From positions 10,001-74,000 of the forward strand of contig NC_065570.1 in NCBI RefSeq assembly GCF_937616625.2: a DNA stretch of 64,000 nt, written 5' to 3'. Position 1 is the stretch's first letter. The number at the start of each line of letters is the position of its first letter. The notes under the pieces are model-generated. The model was given only the letters and a program-made list of their open reading frames with translations, made no database searches and was not told the origin of the DNA. The DNA is from Mercurialis annua (Eukaryota; Streptophyta; Magnoliopsida; Malpighiales; Euphorbiaceae). Below, piece after piece: positions 13,489 to 23,900 of this stretch. Both the position numbers and the translations under genes were made by a program.

Positions 13489-13823
13489 TCTAAATCTTTT
13501 GTTCAGGTTCCAACTTCATCCGGTACGCTTATAGGGTCAAAAAACGCACTCAAACTCCCCTCCCTGAGCTATTTTGGAGGATGCAGAAAAGCCCAAAAAC
13601 GGGATAAAAAGATAATTTATTTATCAAATAACTTTTCTATGATTATAATTAATCCCAACTAGAAACGTTGTCAGAATAACCTAAACTTATCGAGCTAACA
13701 AAATTCCTAGTTAAACTTAACTTTTCAAAAATCCCTATTCTAGCCTACTTTGGGCTATCAAAACGCTTACTTAAATTAATCTGATTACCAAACCAATTGA
13801 ACATTCTTATTTTCCGAAACACC
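13489..13823. repeat. Hybrid transition monomer between domains 1 and 2
   Basis: A 335 bp monomer. Its head is domain 1-like (TCTTTTGTTCAGGTTCC, TACGCTTATAGGG, GCACTCAAAC). Its tail is class C of domain 2 (AAATTAATCTGATTACC, CCAATTGAACATTC, CCGAAACACC before ATCGATAAC). Private changes include AGCTATTTTGGAGGATGC, a missing C in AGCCCAAAAAC and a broken dyad (CCTAAACTTATCG). The switch lies roughly between 13600 and 13770. A 62-codon open frame on the plus strand here (13474-13662) is only satellite sequence. Confidence 0.82.
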
Positions 13824-13966
13824 ATCGATAACTTCCGCTTAGGTTCTAACTTCATCTGGTACACGTAGGGGGTCATTAAACGCACCCAAATTCCCCTCCC
13901 TGAGCAATTTTGGGGAATGCAGAAAAGTCCCAAAAACGGGATAAAACGATAATTTATATATCAAAT

Positions 13967-14088
13967 CACTTTTTTATGATTATAAATAATCCCAACTAGA
14001 AACATTCTCCGAATAAACGGGCTGTAAGAATTTTGATACACTTTTCTATGATTATAAATAATCCCAACTAGAAACATTGTCCGAATAA
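13967..14088. repeat. Local rearrangement: 49 bp direct duplication around a foreign-looking 22 bp
   Basis: In the first A monomer of domain 2, the stretch from CACTTTTTTATG (13967) to CCGAATAA (14016) recurs 72 bp downstream (14039-14088) with minor changes. Between them, 14017-14038 reads ACGGGCTGTAAGAATTTTGA plus TA and does not fit the monomer at that point. Its reverse complement begins TATCAAAATTCTTACA, which differs at one base from TATCAAAATGCTTACA in domain 1 monomer tails. The unit is 1086 bp instead of about 1013. A fold-back or template-switch event would explain a duplication with an inverted insert; this is inference. Confidence 0.8.
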
Positions 14089-15922
14089 CAAATAACTTAT
14101 CGAGCTAACGAAATTCCTAGTTAAACTCAACTTTTCAAAAATCCCTTTTCTAGCCTACTTCGGGATATCAAAACGCTTACTTAAAACAGTCTGATTACCG
14201 AAATAATTGAATATTCTTATTTTTTCAACAACTTCTAAAACTTCCGTTAAAATTCCAACTTCATCCGGTACGCGTAGGGTGTCAAAAAACACACCCAAAC
14301 TCTCCTCCCTGAGCTGTTTTGGGGAATGCAGACTAGCCCCAAAAAAAGGATAAAACGATAATAAATTTATCAAATAACTTTTATATGATTTTCAATAATC
14401 CCAACTAGAGACGTTGTGCGAATAACCGATAATTTATCGAGCTAACAAAATTCCTAGTTAAACACAACTTTTCAAAAATCCCTTTTCTATCCTTTTTCGG
14501 ACTATCAAACCACTTACTTAAAACAGTCTGATTACAAAACTAAATAGACATTTTAATTGTCTGCAACACTGTCTAAAACTTCCGTTCAGGTTCCAACTTG
14601 ATCCGGTACGCGTAAGGGGTCAAAAAACGCACCCAAACTCCCCTCCCTGAGCTACTTTGGGGAATGCAGAAAAGCCCCAAAAATGGGATAAAACAATAAT
14701 TAATTTATCAAAAAACTTTTCTATTATTTTAAATAATCCCAACTAGAAACGTTGTCCGAATAACCGATAACTTATCGAGCTAACAAAATTCCTAGTTAAA
14801 CTCAACTTTTCGAAAAATCCCTTTTCTAGCCTACTTCGGGCTATCAAAACGCTAACTTAAATTAATCTGATTACCAAACCAATTGAACATTCCTATTTTC
14901 GGAAACACCATCGATAACTTCCGCTTAGGTTCCAACTTCATCTGGTACACGTAGGGGGTCAGTAAACGCGCCCAAATTCCCCTCCCTGAGCAATTTTGGG
15001 GAATGCGGAAAAGTCCCAAAAACGGGATAAAACGATAATTTATTATCAAATCACTTTTCTATGATTATAAATAATCCCAACTAGAAACATTGTCCAAATA
15101 ACAAATAACTTATCGAGCTAACAAAATTCCTAGTTAAACTCAACTTTTCAAAAATCCCTTTTCTAGCCTACTTCGGGATATCAAAACGCTAACTTAAAAC
15201 AGTCTGATTACAGAAATAATTGAATATTCTTATTTTTTCAAAACCTTCTAAAACATACGAATAAGTTCCAACTTCATCCGGTACGCGTAGGGGGTCAAAA
15301 AACACACCCAAACTCTCCTCCCTGAGCTGTTTTGGGGAATGCAGACTAGCCCCAAAAACAGGATAAAACGATAATTAATTTATCAAATAACTTTTATATG
15401 ATTTTCAATAATCCCAACTAGAGACGTTGTCCGAATAACCGATAATTTATCGAGCTAACAAAATTCCTAGTTAAACACAACTTTTCAAAAATCCCTTTTC
15501 AATCCTTTTTCGGACTATCAAACCACTTACTTAAAACAGTCTGATTACAAAACTAAATAGACATTTTAATTGTCTGCAACACTGTCTAAAACTTCCGTTC
15601 AGGTTCCAACTTGATCCGGTACGCGTAAGGGGTCGAAAAACGCACCCAAACTCCCCTCCCTGAGCTGTTTTGGGGAATGCAGAAAAGCCCCAAAAATGGG
15701 ATAAAACAATAATTAATTTATCAAATAACTTTTCTATTATTTTAAATAATCCCAACTAGAAACGTTGTCCGAATAACCGATAACTTATCGAGCTAACAAA
15801 ATTCCTAGTTAAACTCAACTTTTCGAAAAATCCCTTTTCTAGCCTACTTCGGGCTATCAAAACGCTAACTTAAATTAATCTGATTACCAAACCAATTGAA
15901 CATTCCTATTTTCGGAAACACC

Positions 15923-16258
15923 ATCGATAACTTCCGCTTAGGTTCCAACTTCATCTGGTACACGTAGGGGGTCAGTAAACGCGCCCAAATTCCCCTCCCT
16001 GAGCAATTTTGGGGAATGCGGAAAAGTCCCAAAAACGGGATAAAACGATAATTTATTATCAAATCACTTTTCTATGATTATAAATAATCCCAACTAGAAA
16101 CATTGTCCAAATAACAAATAACTTATCGAGCTAACAAAATTCCTAGTTAAACTCAACTTTTCAAAAATCCCTTTTCTAGCCTACTTCGGGATATCAAAAC
16201 GCTAACTTAAAACAGTCTGATTACAGAAATAATTGAATATTCGTATTTTTTCAAAACC
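15923..16258. repeat. Representative class A monomer (336 bp)
   Basis: Diagnostic features are ATCGATAACTTCCGCTTAGG, CATCTGGTACACGTAGGGGG, GTCAGTAAACGCGCCC, GAGCAATTTTGGGG, AAAAGTCCCAAAAACGGG, the body CACTTTTCTATGATTATAAA, and a degraded dyad AAATAACTTATCG (16116-16128). Most A copies contain TTATTTATCAAATC; this group has TTATTATCAAATC, four bases shorter. The tail reads GGGATATCAAAACG with a TTTTTTCAA end. Two A subtypes occur in the domain: TACACGTAGGGGGTC with CGCGCCC, and TACACATAGGGGCTC with CGCTCCC. Confidence 0.9.
16116..16128. other. Degraded dyad in class A monomer
   Basis: The position homologous to the 13 bp dyad reads AAATAACTTATCG here. Many other A copies read AAATAACTTGTCG, and class X of domain 1 reads AGATAACTTATCG. 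The left arm is lost in A and X throughout the window, while the neighbouring sequence (GAGCTAACAAAATT) is conserved. In both domains about one monomer in three therefore lacks the intact element. Confidence 0.75.
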
Positions 16259-16596
16259 TTCTAAAACATACGAATAAGTTCCAACTTCATCCGGTACGCG
16301 TAGGGGGTCAAAAAACACACCCAAACTCTCCTCCCTGAGCTGTTTTGGGGAATGCAGACTAGCCCCAAAAACAGGATAAAACGATAATTAATTTATCAAA
16401 TAACTTTTATATGATTTTCAATAATCCCAACTAGAGACGTTGTCCGAATAACCGATAATTTATCGAGCTAACAAAATTCCTAGTTAAACACAACTTTTCA
16501 AAAATCCCTTTTCAATCCTTTTTCGGACTATCAAACCACTTACTTAAAACAGTCTGATTACAAAACTAAATAGACATTTTAATTGTCTGCAACACT
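16259..16596. repeat. Representative class B monomer (338 bp)
   Basis: Diagnostic features are TTCTAAAACATACGAATAAG (most later copies read ACTTACGTTTAAG), TACGCGTAGGGGGTC, ACACACCCAAACTCTCC, GCAGACTAGCCCC, the body TTTTATATGATTTTCAATAA, AACTAGAGACGTTG, the intact dyad CGATAATTTATCG (16453-16465), AAACACAACTTTTC, CCTTTTTCGGACTATC, and the tail AACTAAATAGACATTTTAAT. This is the most uniform class in the domain by eye. Confidence 0.9.
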
Positions 16597-16632
16597 GTCT
16601 AAAACTTCCGTTCAGGTTCCAACTTGATCCGG

Positions 16633-16640
16633 TACGCGTA
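16633..16640. other. Representative TACGCGTA palindrome (class B, C and Z heads)
   Basis: An 8 bp perfect palindrome containing an MluI-type ACGCGT core sits in the monomer head in B (16295-16302), C (here) and Z. The homologous position in class A is TACACGTA or TACACATA, and in X and Y it is TACGCTTA. The A versions differ by G-to-A steps expected from deamination of methylated CpG on the opposite strand. No function is claimed. Confidence 0.6.
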
Positions 16641-16680
16641 AGGGGTCGAAAAACGCACCCAAACTCCCCTCCCTGAGCTG

Positions 16681-16708
16681 TTTTGGGGAATGCAGAAAAG
16701 CCCCAAAA
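16681..16708. other. Representative inverted repeat TTTTGGGG / CCCCAAAA
   Basis: Arms of 8 bp, TTTTGGGG (16681-16688) and CCCCAAAA (16701-16708), flank a 12-base loop AATGCAGAAAAG. The B monomer has the same arms at 16343-16370. Class A keeps seven pairs plus a G-T wobble (16007-16034, right arm TCCCAAAA). Many X monomers have TTTTAGGG on the left arm, one mismatch. It could extrude as a small cruciform or form a hairpin in a transcript. It is not followed by a T-run on either strand that would argue for a bacterial-type terminator. Confidence 0.6.
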
Positions 16709-16790
16709 ATGGGATAAAACAATAATTAATTTATCAAATAACTTTTCTATTATTTTAAATAATCCCAACTAGAAACGTTTTCCGAATAAC

Positions 16791-16803
16791 CGATAACTTA
16801 TCG
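16791..16803. promoter_or_regulatory. Representative 13 bp dyad, intact (class C)
   Basis: CGATAACTTATCG is a perfect inverted repeat (CGATAA / TTATCG) with one central base. Class B and Z monomers carry CGATAATTTATCG, where the centre base changes but both arms are kept. It sits in the third fifth of every monomer, followed by AGCTAACAAAATT. Exceptions are scattered, e.g. CGATAACTGATCG near 18815 and 20817 and CGATAACTTATAG near 28369 and 31397. A symmetric element with a variable centre is what a dimeric DNA-binding protein would recognise; function is inference. Confidence 0.6.
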
Positions 16804-17947
16804 AGCTAACAAAATTCCTAGTTAAACTCAACTTTTCGAAAAATCCCTTTTCTAGCCTACTTCGGGCTATCAAAACGCTAACTTAAATTAATCTGATTAC
16901 CAAACCAATTGAACATTCCTATTTTCGGAAACACCATCGATAACTTCCGCTTAGGTTCCAACTTCATCTGGTACACGTAGGGGGTCAGTAAACGCGCCCA
17001 AATTCCCCTCCCTGAGCAATTTTGGGGAATGCGGAAAAGTCCCAAAAACGGGATAAAACGATAATTTATTATCAAATCACTTTTCTATGATTATAAATAA
17101 TCCCAACTAGAAACATTGTCCAAATAACAAATAACTTATCGAGCTAACAAAATTCCTAGTTAAACTCAACTTTTCAAAAATCCCTTTTCTAGCCTACTTC
17201 GGGATATCAAAACGCTAACTTAAAACAGTCTGATTACAGAAATAATTGAATATTCGTATTTTTTCAAAACCTTCTAAAACATACGAATAAGTTCCAACTT
17301 CATCCGGTACGCGTAGGGGGTCAAAAAACACACCCAAACTCTCCTCCCTGAGCTGTTTTGGGGAATGCAGACTAGCCCCAAAAACAGGATAAAACGATAA
17401 TTAATTTATCAAATAACTTTTATATGATTTTCAATAATCCCAACTAGAGACGTTGTCCGAATAACCGATAATTTATCGAGCTAACAAAATTCCTAGTTAA
17501 ACACAACTTTTCAAAAATCCCTTTTCAATCCTTTTTCGGACTATCAAACCACTTACTTAAAACAGTCTGATTACAAAACTAAATAGACATTTTAATTGTC
17601 TGCAACACTGTCTAAAACTTCCGTTCAGGTTCCAACTTGATCCGGTACGCGTAAGGGGTCGAAAAACGCACCCAAACTCCCCTCCCTGAGCTGTTTTGGG
17701 GAATGCAGAAAAGCCCCAAAAATGGGATAAAACAATAATTAATTTATCAAATAACTTTTCTATTATTTTAAATAATCCCAACTAGAAACGTTTTCCGAAT
17801 AACCGATAACTTATCGAGCTAACAAAATTCCTAGTTAAACTCAACTTTTCAAAAATCCCTTTTCTAGCCTACTTCGGGCTATCAAAACGCTAACTTAAAT
17901 AAATATGATTACCAAACCAATTGAACATTCTTATTTTCGGAAACACC

Positions 17948-20900
17948 ATCGATAACTTCCGCTTAGGTTCCAACTTCATCTGGTACACATAGGGGCTCAG
18001 TAAACGCTCCCAAATTCCCCTCCCTGAGCAATTTTGGGGAATGCGGAAAAGTCCCAAAAACGGGATAAAACGATAATTTATTTATCAAATCACTTTTCTA
18101 TGATTATAAATAATCCCAACTAGAAACATTGTCCAAATAACAAATAACTTATCGAGCTAACAAAATTCCTAGTTAAAATCAACTTTCAAAAATCCCTTTT
18201 CTAGCCTACTTCGGGATATCAAAACGCTTACTTAAAACAGTCTGATTACCGAAATAATTGAATATTCTTATTTTTTCAACACCTTCTAAAACTTACGAAT
18301 AAGTTCCAACTTCATCCGGTACGCGTAGGGGGTCAAAAAACACACCCAAACTCTCCTCCCTGAGCTGTTTTGGGGAATGCAGACTAGCCCCAAAAACAGG
18401 ATAAAACGATAATTAATTTATCAAATAACTTTTATATGATTTTCAATAATCCCAACTAGAGACGTTGTCCGAATAACCGATAATTTATCGAGCTAAACAA
18501 ATTCCTAATTAAACACCACTTTTCAAAAATCCCTTTTCAATCCTTTTTCTGACTATCAATCCACTTACTTAAAAAAGTCTGATTACAAAACTAAATAGAC
18601 ATTTTAATTGTCTGCAACACTGTCTAAAACTTCCGTTTAGGTTCCAACTTGATCCGGTACGCGTAAGGGGTCAAAAAACGCACCCAAACTCCCCTCCCTG
18701 AGCTGTTTTGGGGAATGAAGAAAAGCCCCAAAAATGGGATAAAACAATAAATTTATCAAATAACTTTTCTATAATTTTAAATAATCCCAACTAGAAACGT
18801 TTTCCGAATAACCGATAACTGATCGAGCTAACAAAATTCCTAGTTAAACTCAACTTTTCAAAAATCCCTTTTCTAGCCTACTTCGGGCTATCAAAACGCT
18901 AACTTAAAACCAATTGAACATTCTTATTTTCGGAAACACCATCGATAACTTCCGCTTAGGTTCCAACTTCATCTGGTACACATAGGGGCTCAGTAAACGC
19001 TCCCAAATTCCCCTCCCTGAGCAATTTTGGGGAATGCGGAAAAGTCCCAAAAACGGGATAAAACGATAATTTATTTATCAAATCACTTTTCTATGATTAT
19101 AAATAATCCCAACTAGAAACATTGTCCGAATAACAAATAACTTATCGAGCTAAAAAAATTCCTAGTTAAAATCAACTTTTCAAAAATCCCTTTTCTAGCC
19201 TACTTCGGGATATCAAAACGCTTACTTAAAACAGTCTGATTACCAAAATAATTGAATATTCGTATTTTTTCAACACCTTCTAAAACTTACGAATAAGTTC
19301 CAACTTCATCCGGTACACGTAGGGGGTCAAAAAACACACCCAAACTCTCCTCCCTGAGCTGTTTTGGGGAATGCAGACTAGCCCCAAAAACAGGATAAAA
19401 CGATAATTAATTTATCAAATAACTTTTATATGATTTTCAATAATCCCAACTAGAGACGTTGTCCGAATAACCGATAATTTATCGAGCTAACAAAATTCCT
19501 AGTTAAACACAACTTTTCAAAAATCCCTTTTCAATCCTTTTTCGGACTATCAAACCACTTACTTAAAACAGTCTGATTACAAAACTAAATAGACATTTTA
19601 ATTGTCTGCAACACTGTCTAAAACTTCCGTTTAGGTTCCAACTTGATCCGGTATGCGTAAGGGGTCAAAACACGCACCCAAACTCCCCTCCCTGAGCTGT
19701 TTTGGGGAATGCAGAAAAGCCCCAAAAATGGGATAAAACAATTAATTTATCAAATAACTTTTCTATTATTTTAAATAATCCCAACTAGAAACGTTGTCCG
19801 AATAACCGATAACTTATCGAGCTAACAAAATTCCTAGTTATCTCAACTTTTCAAAAATCCCTTTTCTAGCCTACTTCGGGCTATAAAAACGCTAACTTAA
19901 ATAAATATGATTACCAAACAAATTGAACATTCTTATTTTCGGAAACACCATCGATAAATTCCGCTTAGGTTCCAACTTCATCTGGTACACGTAGGGGGTC
20001 AGTAAACGCGCCCAAATTCCCCTCCCTGAGCAATTTTGGGGAATGCGGAAAAGTCCCAAAAACGGGATAAAACGATAATTTATTATCAAATCACTTTTCT
20101 ATGATTATAAATAATCCCAACTAGAAACATTGTCCAAATAACAAATAACTTATCGAGCTAACAAAATTCCTAGTTAAACTCAACTTTTCAAAAATCCCTT
20201 TTCTAGCCTACTTCGGGATATCAAAACGCTTACTTAAAACAGTCTAATTACCGAAATAATTGAATATTCTTATTTTTTCAACACCTTCTAAAACTTACGA
20301 ATAAGTTCCAACTTCATCCGGTACGCGTAGGGGGTCAAAAAACACACCCAAACTCTCCTCCCTGAGCTGTTTTGGGGAATGCAGACTAGCCCCAAAAACA
20401 GGATAAAACGATAATTAATTTATCAAATAACTTTTATATGATTTTCAATAATCCCAACTAGAGACGTTGTCCGAATAACCGATAATTTATCGAGCTAACA
20501 AAATTCCTAATTAAACACAACTTTTCAAAAATCCCTTTTCAATCCTTTTTCGGACTATCAATCCACTTACTTAAAACAGTCTGATTACAAAACTAAATAG
20601 ACATTTTAATTGTCTACAACACTGTCTAAAACTTCCGTTTAGGTTCCAACTTGATCCGGTACGCGTAAGGGGTCAAAAAACGCACCCAAACTCCCCTCCC
20701 TGAGCTGTTTTGGGGAATGAAGAAAAGCCCCAAAAATGGGATAAAACAATAAATTTATCAAATAACTTTTCTATTATTTTAAATAATCCCAACTAGAAAC
20801 GTTTTCCGAATAACCGATAACTGATCGAGCTAACAAAATTCCTAGTTAAACTCAACTTTTCAAAAATCCCTTTTCTAGCCTACTTCGGGCTATCAAAACG

Positions 20901-23900
20901 CTAACTTAAATAAATATGATTACAAAACCAATTGAACATTCTTATTTTCGGAAACACCATCGATAACTTCCGCTTAGGTTCCAACTTCATCTGGTACACA
21001 TAGGGGCTCAGTAAACGCTCCCAAATTCCCCTCCCTGAGCAATTTTGGGGAATGCGGAAAAGTCCCAAAAACGGGATAAAACGATAATTTATTTATCAAA
21101 TCACTTTTCTATGATTATAAATAATCCCAACTAGAAACATTGTCCAAATAACAAATAACTTATCGAGCTAACAAAATTCCTAGTTAAAATCAACTTTCAA
21201 AAATCCCTTTTCTAGCCTACTTCGGGATATCAAAACGCTTACTTAAAACAGTCTGATTACCGAAATAATTGAATATTCTTATTTTTTCAACACCTTCTAA
21301 AACTTACGAATAAGTTCCAACTTCATCCGGTACGCGTAGGGGGTCAAAAAACACACCCAAACTCTCCTCCCTGAGCTGTTTTGGGGAATGCAGACTAGCC
21401 CCAAAAACAGGATAAAACGATAATTAATTTATCAAATAACTTTTATATGATTTTCAATAATCCCAACTAGAGACGTTGTCTGAATAACCGATAATTTATC
21501 GAGCTAACAAAATTCCTAATTAAACACAACTTTTCAGAAATCCCTTTTCAATCCTTTTTCGGACTATCAATCCACTTACTTAAAACAGTTTGATTACAAA
21601 ACTAAATAGACATTTTAATTGTCTGCAACACTGTCTAAAACTTCCGTTTAGGTTCCAACTTGATCCGGTACGCGTAAGGGGTCAAAAAACGCACCCAAAC
21701 TCCCCTCCGTGAGCTGTTTTGGGGAATGCAGAAAAGCCCCAAAAATGGGATAAAACAATTAATTTATCAAATAACTTTTCTATTATTTTAAATAATCCCA
21801 ACTAGAAACGTTGTCCGAATAACCGATAACTTATCGAGCTAACAAAATTCCTAGTTAAACTCAACTTTTCAAAAATCCCTTTTCTAGCCTACTTCGGGCT
21901 ATCAAAACGCTAACTTAAATAAATATGATTACAAAACCAATTGAACATTCTTATTTTCGGAAACACCATCGATAACCTCCGCTTAGGTTCCAACTTCATC
22001 TGGTACACATAGGGGCTCAGTAAACGCTCCCAAATTCCCCTCCCTGAGCAATTTTGGGGAATGCGGAAAAGTCCCAAAAACGGGATAAAACGATAATTTA
22101 TTTATCAAATCACTTTTCTATGATTATAAATAATCCCAACTAGAAACATTGTCCGAATAACAAATAACTTATCGAGCTAAAAAAATTCCTAGTTAAAATC
22201 AACTTTTCAAAAATCCCTTTTCTAGCCTACTTCAAGATATCAAAACGCTTACTTAAAACAGTCTGATTACCAAAATAATTGAATATTCGTATTTTTTCAA
22301 CACCTTCTAAAACTTACGTTTAAGTTCCAACTTCATCCGGTACGCGTAGGGGGTCCAAAAACACACCCAAACTCTCCTCCCTGAGCTGTTTTGGGGAATG
22401 CAGAGTAGCCCCAAAAACAGGATAAAACGATAATTAATTTATCAAATAACTTTTATATGATTTTCAAAAATCCCAACTAGAGACGTTGTCCGAATAACCG
22501 ATAATTTATCGAGCTAACAAAATTCCTAGTTAAACACAACTTTTCAAAAATCCCTTTTCTATCCTTTTTCGGACTATCAAACCACTTACTTAAAACAGTC
22601 TGATTACAAAACTAAATAGACATTTTCATTGTCTGCAACACTGTCTAAAACTTCCGTTTAGGTTCCAACTTGATCCGGTACGCGTAAGGGGTCAAAAAAC
22701 GCACCCAAACTCCCCTCCCTGAGCTGTTTTGGGGAATGCAGAAAAGCCCCAAAAATGGGATAAAACAATAATTAATTTGTCAAATAACTTTTCTATTATT
22801 TTAAATAATCCCAACTAGAAACGTTGTCCGAATAACCGATAACTTATCGAGCTAACAAAATTCCTAGTTAAACTCAACTTTTCAAAAATCCCTTTTCTAG
22901 CCTACTTCGGGCTATCAAAACGCTAACTTAAATTAATCTGATTACCAAACCAATTGAACATTCTTATTTTTGGAAAAACTATCGATAACTTCCGCTTAGG
23001 TTCCAACTTCATCTGGTACACGTAGGGGATCAGTAAACGCGCCCAAATTCCCCTCCCTGAGCAATTTTGGGGAATGCGAAAAAGTCCCAAAAACGGGATA
23101 AAACGATAATTTATTTATCAAATCACTTTTCTATGATTATAAATAATCACAACTAGAAACATTGTCCGAATAACAAATAACTTGTCGAGCTAACAAAATT
23201 CCTAGTTAAACTCAACTTTTCGAAAATCCCTTTTCTAGCCTACTTCGGGATATCGAAACGCTTACTTAAAACAGTCTTATTACCAAAATAATTGAATATT
23301 CTTATTTTTTCAACACCTTCTAAAACTTACGTTTAAGTTCCAACTTCATCCGGTACGCGTAGGGGGTCAAAAAACACACCCAAACTCTCCTCCCTGAGCT
23401 GTTTTGGGGAATGCAGACTAGCCCCAAAAACAGGATAAAACGATAATTAATTTATCAAATAACTTTTATATGATTTTGAATAATCCCAACTAGAGACGTT
23501 GTCCGAATAACCGATAATTTATCGAGCTAACAAAATTCCTAGTTAAACACAACTTTTCAAAAATCCCTTTTATATCCTTTTTCGGACTATCAAACCACTT
23601 ACTTAAAACAGTCTGATTACAAAACTAAATAGACATTTTAATTGTCTGCAACACTGTCTAAAACTTCCGTTTAGGTTCCAACTTGATCCGGTACGCGTAA
23701 GGGGTCAAAAAACGCACCCAAACTCCCCTCCCTGAGCTGTTTTGGGGAATGCAGAAAAGCCCCAAAAATGGGATAAAACAATTAATTTGTCGAATAACTT
23801 TTCTATTATTTTAAATAATCCCAACTAGAAACGTTGTCCGAATAACCGATAACTTATCGAGCTAACAAAATTCCTAGTTAAACTCAACTTTTCAAAAATC

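Larger units (their letters stand above)
1..13823. repeat. Domain 1: X/Y/Z satellite subfamily with 11-mer and 8-mer HORs
   Basis: Monomer starts (T of TCTAAA) are at 4, 332, 670, 1007, 1345, 1683, 2021, 2359, 2697, 3035 and 3373, then the series repeats from 3700. Most spacings are exactly 338 bp; 328, 337 and 327 mark internal indels. Three classes recur. X has a CATTCGATACGC or CATTTGATACGC head and a GAATGCACAAAAACC body. Y has a CTTCTATTA body. Z has a TACGCGTAGGGGGT head and a TTTATATGATTTTCAATAA body. The 11-mer reads approximately X-Y-Y-X-Y-Z-X-Y-Z-X-Z, so an X-Y-Z trimer underlies it. Domain 1 monomers typically carry GCTTACATAAAACGG in the tail, absent from domain 2. Confidence 0.93.
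16597..16935. repeat. Representative class C monomer (339 bp)
   Basis: Diagnostic features are GTCTAAAACTTCCGTTCAGG, CTTGATCCGG (G where other classes have C), TACGCGTAAGGGGTC, AGCTGTTTTGGGG, AAAAGCCCCAAAAATGGG, ACAATAATTAATTT, the body TTTTCTATTATTTTAAATAA, the intact dyad CGATAACTTATCG (16791-16803), CGCTAACTTAAATTAATC, and the tail CCAATTGAACATTCCTATTTT. Later copies split by AATTAATCTG or AATAAATATG in the tail and by the 3 bp ATA indel. Confidence 0.9.
14852..17890. repeat. Three near-identical 1013 bp A-B-C units
   Basis: A monomers at 14910, 15923 and 16936 are exactly 1013 bp apart, and the units differ by only a few substitutions (TATTCTTATTTTTT near 15228 against TATTCGTATTTTTT in the next two; GTTGTCC against GTTTTCC in the C monomers near 16779 and 17792). 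They share private variants such as GGTCGAAAAACGC in C, CTTTTCGAAAAATCCC and TTATTATCAAATC in A. Short open frames of 65 and 74 codons recur at exactly this spacing, showing that those frames are by-products of the repeat. Confidence 0.9.

Noticed and set aside
14017..14038. Transposon or insertion-sequence remnant
   Set aside because: Only 22 bp long, without terminal inverted repeats, and better explained as an inverted piece of the satellite itself.
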